Of a stretch of DNA of 64,000 bases, positions 19,412 through 27,400 are shown in pieces. Positions within the stretch are counted from its first letter, which is position 1; every line of letters begins with the position of its first letter. The translations under genes were made by a program, and so were the position numbers. The stretch covers positions 124,001 through 188,000 of the forward strand of contig NZ_CVTA01000055.1 of the NCBI RefSeq assembly GCF_001050035.1. The letters are read 5' to 3'. Origin of the DNA: Mycolicibacterium komanii. GTDB lineage: Bacteria; Actinomycetota; Actinomycetes; Mycobacteriales; Mycobacteriaceae. The notes beneath the pieces are model-generated. The model did no database searches. It was not told the origin of the DNA and saw only the letters and a list, made by a program, of their open reading frames with translations.

Positions 19412-20103
19412 ATACGCCCCGCGATGAAGTCGGCCGCCTGGTTGACCATGCCCGCGTTCACATATGCCCTCGCGGCGTGGTCGGGCCAGTTGCCCTCCCA
19501 GGTCTTCGGCTCGGCGGGGTTGCAGATCGGGTCGGCGCCGTGGCACAGCTCGATGGTGCGCTCGCGGTAGAGGGGGCTGAAGTTCGTGATCGGCCCGACC
19601 CAGGCGGCGCCGTTACCGAACAGCGCGACCGCGGCGATGTGGGTGTCCATGCCCGGCGGCAGCGGCTTCTTGAAACCGAACGCGGCGATCGGCGCGGCCA
19701 GCACGACGTCGGTCACGGCCGCGCCCAGGGAGTACCCGCCCAGCACCAGCCGGGTGTCGGGGCACCGCCCCGCCATGTCCTGGATCCGTGAGCTCATGTC
19801 GTTGGCGCCGACGTCGACCTCGGTGTCGGCCGGGTATTGCACCGAGTAGAGGCTGATGTTCTTGCCGGTCTTACTGCGCAGGGCACTGATGAGTGCGTTG
19901 CCGATCACGCCGGCCCCTGGTGCTTCGGTGCGACCGCGGGCGAAGATGAGCTCCGCTGGGGGGCACGACTGTGCGTCGGCGACGGGCACGAGACCCGGGG
20001 TGCCTTGCGGCACAGGCGCGATCAGACCCGCCAACGCGAGTGCGAGCGCACCAGCGAGCAGCAATCCCCGGCGTCCCCAACAGCGAACAAGATCGTTTAG
20101 CAC
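19408..20103 (-). CDS. secreted cutinase-family esterase 1
   Basis: A signal peptide ([19 protein letters not shown]) leads into a cutinase alpha/beta-hydrolase. It has nucleophile motif GGYSLGAAV (Ser125), CHGADPIC with Asp191, and His209 in [11 protein letters not shown]. Cysteines frame the active-site loops. GTG 20103 was chosen because TAAGAT (20111-20116) lies exactly 7 nt upstream, giving a leaderless mRNA; a TTG 27 nt earlier would overlap that -10. It is one of three tandem cutinases next to truA, the neighbourhood of cut3/cut4 in M. tuberculosis (from memory). The likely substrate is lipid esters; the GYSLG motif sets it apart from its G[YF]SQG neighbours. Confidence 0.88.
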   Translation of the reverse strand: MLNDLVRCWGRRGLLLAGALALALAGLIAPVPQGTPGLVPVADAQSCPPAELIFARGRTEAPGAGVIGNALISALRSKTGKNISLYSVQYPADTEVDVGANDMSSRIQDMAGRCPDTRLVLGGYSLGAAVTDVVLAAPIAAFGFKKPLPPGMDTHIAAVALFGNGAAWVGPITNFSPLYRERTIELCHGADPICNPAEPKTWEGNWPDHAARAYVNAGMVNQAADFIAGRI

Positions 20104-20166
20104 CTCGCCGATCTTATAGGACCTAATCAACGCGCACGAAGGTAATTCGACGCGAGTGCTGTGATC

Positions 20167-20826
20167 TCAGACCAGCCGTGCCACGAAATCCGCAGCCTGG
20201 TTCGCCATTCCGGCTCCGACGTAATCGCTGTGAGCGAACGGATTGCGGCCGCGCGAGCAGATCGGGTCGCCGTCGGTGCACAGATCGATCGCGCGTCCAC
20301 CGAACATCGGGGCCGACGTGATCGGGTTGCCGAACTTCGTGGCGGGGTTACCGAACACCGCCACCGCGGCGACGTTGGGTGCGACGTTCGGCGGCAGGAC
20401 TGGCCCCAGGGCGCCGAGCCGGTTGCCCAGCGGCGGCACCCCGGCAAGCATGTCGACGACCGCGGCGCCCTGCGAGAAGCCCCCCAGCACGATGCGCGAG
20501 TCCGGGCACGACTGTGCGGTGTTGGCGATGAACGCCGCTGCGTCGGCGGCACCGTCGGCGGCCAGCGCGAAGTCGTACGTGGCCGGGTAGGCCACCCCGT
20601 ATGCCGACAGTGTCCGGCCCCCGAGCTGGGGGCGCAGGGCGTCGACCAACGCCTGGCCGACGCGGCCGATGCCCGGTGGTTCACCGGTGCCGCGGGCGAA
20701 GACCACCGTGACATCGGAGCAGCCCTGCGCCGAAGCGGTCGTGGGCTGCAGAAACGAGAGCGTCAGTCCGATCGCCGCGATGACGGCTGCGGCGGTGGAC
20801 CGACGGCGAAGGCGCGCGAAATTCAC
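20167..20826 (-). CDS. secreted cutinase-family esterase 2
   Basis: The 219-residue protein has a signal peptide ending near ASAQG. It then has VTVVFARGTGEPPGIGRVGQAL, nucleophile motif LGGFSQGAAV (Ser118), DLCTDGDPIC (Asp187) and NPFAHSDYV (His199). The triad is complete, so it should be an active extracellular esterase/lipase. TATCAT lies 8 nt upstream of the GTG start, a possible leaderless promoter. It is more similar to the third cutinase than to the first (shared DMLAGVPPLGN, PNVAAVAVFGNPA, CSRGRNPFAH), indicating a recent local duplication. Confidence 0.9.
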   Translation of the reverse strand: MNFARLRRRSTAAAVIAAIGLTLSFLQPTTASAQGCSDVTVVFARGTGEPPGIGRVGQALVDALRPQLGGRTLSAYGVAYPATYDFALAADGAADAAAFIANTAQSCPDSRIVLGGFSQGAAVVDMLAGVPPLGNRLGALGPVLPPNVAPNVAAVAVFGNPATKFGNPITSAPMFGGRAIDLCTDGDPICSRGRNPFAHSDYVGAGMANQAADFVARLV

Positions 20827-20853
20827 GGGACGAAATGATATCGCCGCGCAGCT

Positions 20854-21564
20854 TCAGACGAGACCGGCGACGAAGTTCGCGGCCTCCTGAACCAGTCCGG
20901 CGGTGACGTAGTCGTTGTGCGCGAACGGGTTACGGCCACGGGAGCAAATCGGGTCGCCGTCCTTGCACAGGTCGATCGCTCGGCCCCCGAACGCCGACTT
21001 GGTGATCGGGTTGCTGAACTTGGCCGCCGGGTTGCCGAACACCGCGACGGCGGCGACGTTGGGCATCAGGCTCCCCGGCAACGGCGGAGCCGACCCGATC
21101 GAGCCGATCTTGTTGCCCAGCGGCGGCACCCCCGCCAGCATGTCGACCACCGCGGCGCCCTGTGAGTAGCCACCGAGCACGATGCGGGTGCTCGGGCACT
21201 GCTGCGACAGCATCGCGATGCGGTTGGTGGCGTCGGTTGCGCCGTCGGCGGCGGCCAGGAAGTCGTAGGACGCGGGGTAGTTGACCGCGTACGTGCTGAT
21301 GGTGCTCCCGCTCTTCAGCCCCCGCAGCGCGTTGACGAACGCGGTGCCCGGCGTGCCGAGGCCCGGGGTGTCGTCGGTGCCGCGCGCGAAGATCACCTCG
21401 ATGTCGCTGCACGACGACGAGGTGGCGCCGTATCCGGGATAACCGGGCTCGACGGGGCCGGGCAGGGGACCTGGTTGGGCGGCCGCCAGCGGGGCCGCCC
21501 CGGCGGCGAGTGCGCCGAGGACGGCCGCGGCCGCCAGTCGGGCCGCTGCGCGCAGCAAAGTCAC
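20854..21564 (-). CDS. secreted cutinase-family esterase 3
   Basis: The 236-residue protein has an Ala-rich signal peptide and a Pro/Gly-rich linker (residues 30-47). It then has IEVIFARGTDDTPGLGTPG, LGGYSQGAAV (Ser134), DLCKDGDPIC (Asp204) and NPFAHNDYV (His216). It is the upstream member of the closely related pair with the second cutinase, 27 nt away. The Pro/Gly spacer after the signal peptide is unique among the three and may keep the enzyme extended through the cell wall. It starts with GTG. Confidence 0.9.
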   Translation of the reverse strand: MTLLRAAARLAAAAVLGALAAGAAPLAAAQPGPLPGPVEPGYPGYGATSSSCSDIEVIFARGTDDTPGLGTPGTAFVNALRGLKSGSTISTYAVNYPASYDFLAAADGATDATNRIAMLSQQCPSTRIVLGGYSQGAAVVDMLAGVPPLGNKIGSIGSAPPLPGSLMPNVAAVAVFGNPAAKFSNPITKSAFGGRAIDLCKDGDPICSRGRNPFAHNDYVTAGLVQEAANFVAGLV

Positions 21565-21597
21565 GCGGACATACTCACATACCGAGGGGTCCGGGGG

Positions 21598-22614
21598 CTA
21601 ACAGTTCGCCTGCGCGGGCGACTCCTCGAGCGGGCCGTCCGGCCAGCTCGCCTCGGCAACCGCCTCCGAGCGGTCGCCGGCCCGGGCCAGCGCCAGGCCG
21701 GCCAGGACGATGACGCCGCCGACCGCTTGGGTGGGGGTGATCGCCTCGCCCAGCAGGATCCATGCCGCCAGCACCGCGAACATGACCTCGGACAGGCCGA
21801 CGAGCGACGCGAAGCGCGGCCGGAGCCGGGCGATGCCCATGATGCCCAGCGTGTAGGCGATCGCGGTGGCGACGATGCCCAGGGCGATGACCGGTACCAC
21901 CCATGACGTGGAGTGGCCGGCGACGACGGTGTGGTTGGCGGTGAACGTCAGCGGCATCACGCCGGTCAGGCCGAGGAGGGTGACGGCGGCCGAACCGACG
22001 ACCAGCCCGGCCGCGGCCAGGGTGACGGGGTTGATCCCGTCGCCGTCGGCCGTGTAGCCGACGTTGGCCGACATCAGGAAGTATCCGGCGGCGCACAGGG
22101 CGGCCGCCAGGCCCCAGGCCACTCCGACGAGGTCGATATGGGCGCCCGAGAACACGTCGAGCACCAGCGTGATCCCGGCGACCGCCAGCGCGACGCCCGC
22201 CAGCGTCAGCGGGGTGGGCCGACGCCGGGTGGTGGCCCAGACCCAGCCGACGACGAGGATGGGCGCGGTGTACTCCAGCAGCAGCGCGACGCCGACCGAA
22301 AGGTGCGCGACGGCGTTGTAGTAGAACAGCTGCGCGCCGGCGATCGGCACCACCCCGTAGGCCAGCACCGTGGTGGGGTGGCGCAGTGCCTCGCGGACCC
22401 ATCCGCGCCTGACGACGGTCGCGAACAGCGCCATCACCAGTGCGCCCCCCGCCAGCCGGGCGACGACCGCTGCGGTGGGGGTCCAGCCCGCCTCCATCAG
22501 CGCCTTTGCGAACGGGCCCGATGAGCCGAACGCGACCGCCGAACCCACCGCCAGGGCAAGCCCGAACCGGAAGTGGTCGGCGGCGGGCCGCGTGCCGGGA
22601 CTCGTCACGGCCAT
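21598..22614 (-). CDS. EamA/DMT-superfamily permease
   Basis: The 338-residue membrane protein has about ten hydrophobic segments arranged as two EamA repeats (LALAVGSAVAFGSSGPFAKALMEAGW; then VGVAWGLAAALCAAGYFLMSANVGYT). The second repeat ends in ILLGEAITPTQAVGGVIVLAGL. These are RhtA/YddG-type exporters of amino acids or small metabolites. ATG 22614 was chosen because GGAGGTG stands just before it. It is divergent from a CGNR regulator gene with a 68-nt shared region, so the regulator probably controls it. The substrate is not predictable. Confidence 0.87.
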   Translation of the reverse strand: MAVTSPGTRPAADHFRFGLALAVGSAVAFGSSGPFAKALMEAGWTPTAAVVARLAGGALVMALFATVVRRGWVREALRHPTTVLAYGVVPIAGAQLFYYNAVAHLSVGVALLLEYTAPILVVGWVWATTRRRPTPLTLAGVALAVAGITLVLDVFSGAHIDLVGVAWGLAAALCAAGYFLMSANVGYTADGDGINPVTLAAAGLVVGSAAVTLLGLTGVMPLTFTANHTVVAGHSTSWVVPVIALGIVATAIAYTLGIMGIARLRPRFASLVGLSEVMFAVLAAWILLGEAITPTQAVGGVIVLAGLALARAGDRSEAVAEASWPDGPLEESPAQANC

Positions 22615-22641
22615 GACCGCACCTCCGAGGGCTGTAATGAG

Positions 22642-22647
22642 TAAAAT
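22642..22647 (+). promoter_or_regulatory. candidate -10 (TAAAAT) within direct repeat AATGA..AAATGA
   Basis: In the 68-nt gap between the divergent permease and CGNR genes, TAAAAT fits the TANNNT -10 and lies inside a direct repeat AATGA-GTA-AAATGA. No good -35 is seen, which would suit a regulator-dependent promoter. Confidence 0.35.
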
Positions 22648-22682
22648 GAAGTTCGGTCCTGACACTAGCGAGGAGAGGCGTC

Positions 22683-23246
22683 ATGAGTCAAATGCTTTTC
22701 AGTCATGACACCGAGCTCACGCTGCGGGCCGCGTGCGTGTTGATCAACAGCGACCGCGTCGACGGCGAGCGGCTTCCGGACATGGCGTCGCTGAACGAGT
22801 ACCTCGACGGCTTCGGCTGGACGGGGCGGCGTGATTACGACGACGCCGAGCTCGCGGCCGTCCACGGGCTGCGCGAGCGGCTCGGCGAGATCTGGGCCGT
22901 CGCCGACGACGAGGAAAGGACGGTGGATCGCGTCAACGCGTTGCTCAGCGACACCAACGCCTCGCCGTGGCTGACGCGGCATCCGGAGATGCCGGAGTGG
23001 CACCTGCACCTGGCGTCGGTCAACGACCCGCTGTGGCAGCGGATGGGGGCCGAGATGGCGATGGCCCTGGCCGACCTCATCCGCATCGGCGAACTGCGCC
23101 GGCTGAAGATCTGCGCGGCGTCGGACTGTGACGCGGTTCTGGTCGACCTCTCCCGCAACCGGTCGGGGAAGTTCTGCGACACCGGCAACTGCGGCAACCG
23201 CCAGCATGTGGCGGCGTACCGGGAGCGTCGAGCCCGAAAGCGGTGA
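22683..23246 (+). CDS. CGNR zinc-finger (ABATE-domain) transcriptional regulator
   Basis: The 187-residue protein has an N-terminal helical ABATE-type domain and a C-terminal treble-clef finger KICAASDCDAVLVDL..GKFCDTGNCGNRQHVAAYRERR. This includes the diagnostic CGNR and a basic helix likely to bind DNA. AGGAGAGG precedes the ATG. It is divergent from the EamA permease; this regulator-transporter pairing is common for the family and suggests export control. The inducer is unknown. Confidence 0.88.
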   Translation: MSQMLFSHDTELTLRAACVLINSDRVDGERLPDMASLNEYLDGFGWTGRRDYDDAELAAVHGLRERLGEIWAVADDEERTVDRVNALLSDTNASPWLTRHPEMPEWHLHLASVNDPLWQRMGAEMAMALADLIRIGELRRLKICAASDCDAVLVDLSRNRSGKFCDTGNCGNRQHVAAYRERRARKR

Positions 23247-23290
23247 CGATCGGGGCTCCCCGCGGGCCTTAAGCTTTTCGCGGGGGAGTG

Positions 23291-24667
23291 ATGACGGGGC
23301 GATCGACCACCGGCGTGCAGATCAGCGCGCACCGGTTCCTGCTGCGGCGCTTGCAGCACGCGCTGGTCCGCGGCGATGTGCGGATGGTCGACGATCCCAT
23401 GCGCGCGCAAGCGCTTTCGCTGCTCGCCGGTTCGATCCTTGCGGTCATCGGGCTCGGGGTGGCCGCCGTCCTGGCGTTCCTGCAGCCGCGCGGGACGCTC
23501 GGCGATGACCCGATCCTGATGGTGCGCGACAGCGGCGCGCTGTACGTCCGGGTCGACGTGACTCTGCACCCGGTGCGCAACCTCGCGTCGGCCCGGCTGA
23601 TCAGCGGTTCGACCGCCAAGCCCCGGCTCGTCAACATTTCGGCCGTCGAGGGGGCTCCGCGGGGCGCGACGCTCGGCATCCCGGGCGCTCCCGATGCGAT
23701 CGGCTCGCCGCTGACCGGCGACGAATCGGAATGGATGGTGTGCGAGGACGATTCGGGGCAATCGTCGGTGCTCGTCGGGTCCGTCGGGGACATCCGTGCC
23801 GCGGAGGGCGGCGTACTGGTCAGCGCAGCGGGCGAGGCGGAAATGTATCTGCTCTTCGATGGCCGGCGCGCGAGGGTCGACCTGCGCAACCCGGCCGTGG
23901 TCCGTGCCCTCGGGCTCGACGGCGTTGTGCCGCGGGCGGTTACGCGCGCATTGCTCGACACAGTGCCGGAAGTGCCCGCGATCACGGCGCCTGCCGTCCG
24001 CGACGCCGGTGTGTCCGCGCCAGCGCCGTTGCACGGGCTGCGGATCGGCGCCGTGATCCGGGTACCGCAGGCCGAGTCGTGGGAGCACTACGTGGTGCTG
24101 GGAAGGGGAGTGCAGCGGATCGGCATGGTGGCGGCCGATCTCCTCAGATTCACTCAGCCTCAACACGCGCACGAGATCGTCACCGTCGAGCCGGGCATGA
24201 TCGGCACCGTCCCCGTCGTCGACGATCTGCCGGTCGGACACTTCCCCGAACGCGCCGATCCGATCGACGATCCGGTGGTGTGCGCACGGTGGCGCTGGTC
24301 GGCCAACGCGAAGTCCGTTGTGACGGAAACGATCGCCGTCGACGCGATACCGGATGGACCCGCGGTGCGGCTGGCCCAAGCCGACGACGACGGCACCGCG
24401 ATCGACGGCTTTGCGATGAGCGGGGGGCGCAACGCATATGTGCGTGCCGTGGGTGTGAGCGGTGACGGTGCGGGTAACGGAACGCTGTTCCTGGTCGACG
24501 ACGCCGGGGTGGTCTTCGGCATCCGCGACGAGGAGACGGCTCAGCGTCTCGGGTTGACCGGCGATCCGGTGCCGGCACCGTGGCCGCTGCTGGCCCGGCT
24601 GCCCCGCGGCCCGGAGCTGAGCGTCGAGGCCGCGTCAGTCGCGCGCGATGGACTCGGAACGCCGTAA
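23291..24667 (+). CDS. eccB4: ESX-4 core component EccB4
   Basis: The 458-residue protein begins STTGVQISAHRFLLRRLQHALVRGD, the cytoplasmic EccB N-terminus. One transmembrane helix follows at about residues 40-62 (ALSLLAGSILAVIGLGVAAVLAFL), then a large periplasmic repeat region ending at VEAASVARDGLGTP. EccB is the periplasmic-facing ring subunit of the type VII membrane complex. ATG 23291 was preferred over an adjacent GTG because GGGGGAG is upstream. A TAAGCT hexamer at 23270-23275 may be its -10. Its 3' end overlaps the convergent mycP4 gene by 33 bp. Confidence 0.93.
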   Translation: MTGRSTTGVQISAHRFLLRRLQHALVRGDVRMVDDPMRAQALSLLAGSILAVIGLGVAAVLAFLQPRGTLGDDPILMVRDSGALYVRVDVTLHPVRNLASARLISGSTAKPRLVNISAVEGAPRGATLGIPGAPDAIGSPLTGDESEWMVCEDDSGQSSVLVGSVGDIRAAEGGVLVSAAGEAEMYLLFDGRRARVDLRNPAVVRALGLDGVVPRAVTRALLDTVPEVPAITAPAVRDAGVSAPAPLHGLRIGAVIRVPQAESWEHYVVLGRGVQRIGMVAADLLRFTQPQHAHEIVTVEPGMIGTVPVVDDLPVGHFPERADPIDDPVVCARWRWSANAKSVVTETIAVDAIPDGPAVRLAQADDDGTAIDGFAMSGGRNAYVRAVGVSGDGAGNGTLFLVDDAGVVFGIRDEETAQRLGLTGDPVPAPWPLLARLPRGPELSVEAASVARDGLGTP

Positions 24668-25987
24668 CCGTTTGGTCGACAACGTCAATGCGATGACCGC
24701 TGTTGCCGCCGCCAGACAGACGGTTGCGCCGCGCACGGCGACACCCACCGCCCGTTCGTCGGCCGGCTCCGGCCGGGGCAGCGATACCGTCACCGGGTGG
24801 TCGGAGTGCGCGGCGGGTGGGTCGCCACCGGTCACCGCGGCCAGCACATCGACGACGCCGTGACCGACCAGGGGGTCCCACCCCGCGGCGGGATGGCGCG
24901 CCGTGTCCTCAATGCGCCGCATGACCTGCCGGGCGGTCAAGTGCGGTGAGCGCGACCGCAGGAGTGCGGCGATCCCCGTCACCACGGGCGCGGCGTAACT
25001 GGTTCCCGCCAGCGGCTTCACACCCGAAGCCGTCGGGGTAGTGGCGACGAGGCCGTCGCCGTCACGATCCAGCGACACCACCCGCTCGCCCGGGGCGGCG
25101 ACGTCGACCCAGGGGCCCGCCAACGTGAATGGCGAAGGCGCACCGTTCGGTCCGACCGACCCGACCGTCAACACGTGGTCGTCGTACCAGGCGGGGCTGA
25201 CCACCGTTTTGACGTCATCCCAGTCCGGTCGACCCGGCCGCGCGGGGTTCTGGTGCTCGCAACCTCCGGCGGCGCCGACGTTGCCCGCCGCGGCCACGAC
25301 GACGACGTTCTTCACGTCCACGGCGTAGGCCAGTGCGGCGCCCAGGGCACCGTCGTCGAGCGGTGCGCCGACCGGAACACAGGCGACGGTCGAGATGTTG
25401 ATCACGGTCGCGCCCATGTCCACCGCGGTGCGCACCGCGCGCGCGAGCGTGTCGACGTCTCCGAAACCGGATCCCGCATTGGCGTCTTCGGCACTGAACC
25501 GGGCGCTCGACTGCCGGATACCGATGATCGCGGCGTCGGGCGCGATACCGCTGAACGTGTCGGCCCCGTCGGAATCCGGTGTGGCGGCTACGATGCCCGC
25601 GACGATCGTTCCGTGACCGTCGCAGTCCTCGGCGCCGTCGCTACTCGACACGTAGTCGCCGCCGGGAAGCAGGCGCGGAAGCAGGCGGTGGCGCGCCACA
25701 CCGGTGTCGATCACCGCGACGGTCTGACCCGCTCCGCGGGTGAGCAGCCACACCGACCGCAGATCGAGGTCGTCGAGCTGGCCGCCGACGTCTCCGCCGA
25801 GCGACGCTTTCTGAGCGACCGCGCACGCATCCGTCTGCGCGGTGGGTCGCGGGGGAGCCGGCGACTGAGGCGGGGGAAGTAGCGACTTGTCGACCGTCGG
25901 CGGGGTTATCGCTGCCGCCGTGGCAGTGCCTGCCAGCGGGGCCGAGGCGAACGCCACGACGAGGGCGACACGAATCAGGCGACTCAC
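24635..25987 (-). CDS. mycP4: ESX-4 mycosin MycP4 (subtilisin-like membrane protease)
   Basis: The 450-residue protein has a signal peptide, a Pro-rich segment and then a complete subtilase triad: Asp94 (AVIDTGV), His125 (DCDGHGTIVAG), oxyanion Asn236 (AAAGNVG) and Ser330 (LAGTSYAAP). A C-terminal transmembrane helix (CLAAATAVIALTL) anchors it, with a short basic tail. Mycosins are needed for stability and processing of ESX systems. GTG 25987 was selected because it overlaps the eccD4 stop as GTGA (4 nt), showing translational coupling. It ends inside the 3' end of eccB4. Confidence 0.93.
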   Translation of the reverse strand: MSRLIRVALVVAFASAPLAGTATAAAITPPTVDKSLLPPPQSPAPPRPTAQTDACAVAQKASLGGDVGGQLDDLDLRSVWLLTRGAGQTVAVIDTGVARHRLLPRLLPGGDYVSSSDGAEDCDGHGTIVAGIVAATPDSDGADTFSGIAPDAAIIGIRQSSARFSAEDANAGSGFGDVDTLARAVRTAVDMGATVINISTVACVPVGAPLDDGALGAALAYAVDVKNVVVVAAAGNVGAAGGCEHQNPARPGRPDWDDVKTVVSPAWYDDHVLTVGSVGPNGAPSPFTLAGPWVDVAAPGERVVSLDRDGDGLVATTPTASGVKPLAGTSYAAPVVTGIAALLRSRSPHLTARQVMRRIEDTARHPAAGWDPLVGHGVVDVLAAVTGGDPPAAHSDHPVTVSLPRPEPADERAVGVAVRGATVCLAAATAVIALTLSTKRLRRSESIARD

Positions 25988-27282
25988 GCCAGGGCCAGAC
26001 CGCGCACAAGGCCGAACAACCCGGCGATCCAGCAGCCCAGCGGGATGACCGCCGCCAACGCTGCGTACTCGGCCAGTTCGGCGGCGCGGCGCGCGACCAG
26101 ACCGGGCCTGATCGAAACAAACGGAAGCAGGCATCCGGTGCCCGCGACAGCGGCCATGGCACCGAGCCAGTGGGCAGACCCCGGCATGGCCGCCGCCAGG
26201 ATCGCGAAACCTGCCGCGAGCGCACCGAAACCGCAAACACCGAGCGCGGTACGGCGGGCCGTTCCGATATGCGTACGAGTGCGCAGTAGCAGCGCCGCAC
26301 CGACGACCCCATCGAACGCCGCAGCCGGGATGGAGAACTCCCGCGCGGTCATCGCGCCGTAGCCGACGAACACGGTGGCGATGACCGCGGCGGTCGATGC
26401 GCCGGAAAGCATTCCGGTCAGCAGGTCATGGGCTCGGGCCGCGTGGTGCTCCTGCGGCGGCTCGGAGCCGACGCGGGTGAGTTTGATGGCCAGCCTCGGC
26501 GACGAACTCACCGTCACCAGCGCGACCGTCGCGAGCAACACGCTCGAGCCGATACCGTCGAGATGCCACGCGACCGACGCCGCCGTAACACCGGTGCACA
26601 GCAGTGATGCGCTGGCGATCGCGGTCAGCGGAATGTCACCGCGACCCGTGATGCGCAGGCCGACGACAGCGGCGGCCAGTGCGGCCGCCGACGCCAGCAG
26701 CAGATGTGCGGCGAGTGCCCCGGCGGGCACCACGACCGCGCCCGTCACCGCGGCCGATACCGTGGCCAGCACGCTGAAGGCCGTGCACAGCAACGGTTCC
26801 GGGACGATGCGCCGCGCGACCAGTGCGGCCGTCACGGCCGCGGCGGTCACCGCAGCGCCGGCGAGGACCGCATCCCCACGACCGGAGGACAGGATCGCTA
26901 TCCCACCGATTCCGGCCGCGACCACACTGCCGCCGACACACAACGCGAGCGGGACACCGTCGTGCGTCGGTCGCAGCCTGGCGACGGCGCCGCCGGCATC
27001 CCGGTCGACGAAGACGGGCGCCGGAACGTTCTCCGTGCTGAGCCACAGCAGTTCGCCGTCACGAATGTTGTTGTCCAGAAGGCTCAGCGACTCATCGAGC
27101 GATGATCCGTCGACTCGGTGAAGCCGCCAGCGCGCAGCGCGATCGCGCCGATCGGCGCGGGTCAGGTCGATGATCGACGGGAGCATGTCGCAGACGCAGA
27201 CCCGGTTCGGAAGCGCCAGATCGACGGTCGGCGCACGGACGTCGTCGACGTGAACGCTGACCCGGCAGAGTGAATCAGGCAT
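25984..27282 (-). CDS. eccD4: ESX-4 channel protein EccD4
   Basis: The 432-residue protein has an N-terminal ubiquitin-like domain (CRVSVHVDDVRAPTVDLALPNRVCV..LHRVDGSSLDESLSLLDNNIRDGELLWL). About eleven transmembrane helices follow from residue 120 on. EccD forms the membrane vestibule of type VII secretion systems. A G-rich ribosome site (GGGGGGA) precedes ATG 27282. It forms a two-gene operon with mycP4, divergent from eccC4. Length is slightly below the usual 440-470 residues. Confidence 0.93.
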   Translation of the reverse strand: MPDSLCRVSVHVDDVRAPTVDLALPNRVCVCDMLPSIIDLTRADRRDRAARWRLHRVDGSSLDESLSLLDNNIRDGELLWLSTENVPAPVFVDRDAGGAVARLRPTHDGVPLALCVGGSVVAAGIGGIAILSSGRGDAVLAGAAVTAAAVTAALVARRIVPEPLLCTAFSVLATVSAAVTGAVVVPAGALAAHLLLASAAALAAAVVGLRITGRGDIPLTAIASASLLCTGVTAASVAWHLDGIGSSVLLATVALVTVSSSPRLAIKLTRVGSEPPQEHHAARAHDLLTGMLSGASTAAVIATVFVGYGAMTAREFSIPAAAFDGVVGAALLLRTRTHIGTARRTALGVCGFGALAAGFAILAAAMPGSAHWLGAMAAVAGTGCLLPFVSIRPGLVARRAAELAEYAALAAVIPLGCWIAGLFGLVRGLALA

Positions 27283-27400
27283 CGCATCCCCCCTCGTGAC
27301 GCCGCGTGGTCACCGTAACGCGGTCGACGGTGCCGGCCCTGCACGTCTTTTCCGGGCTGTGGATGGAACCGAATCGGCCCCGTCGGCGTCCGAGTCATCG

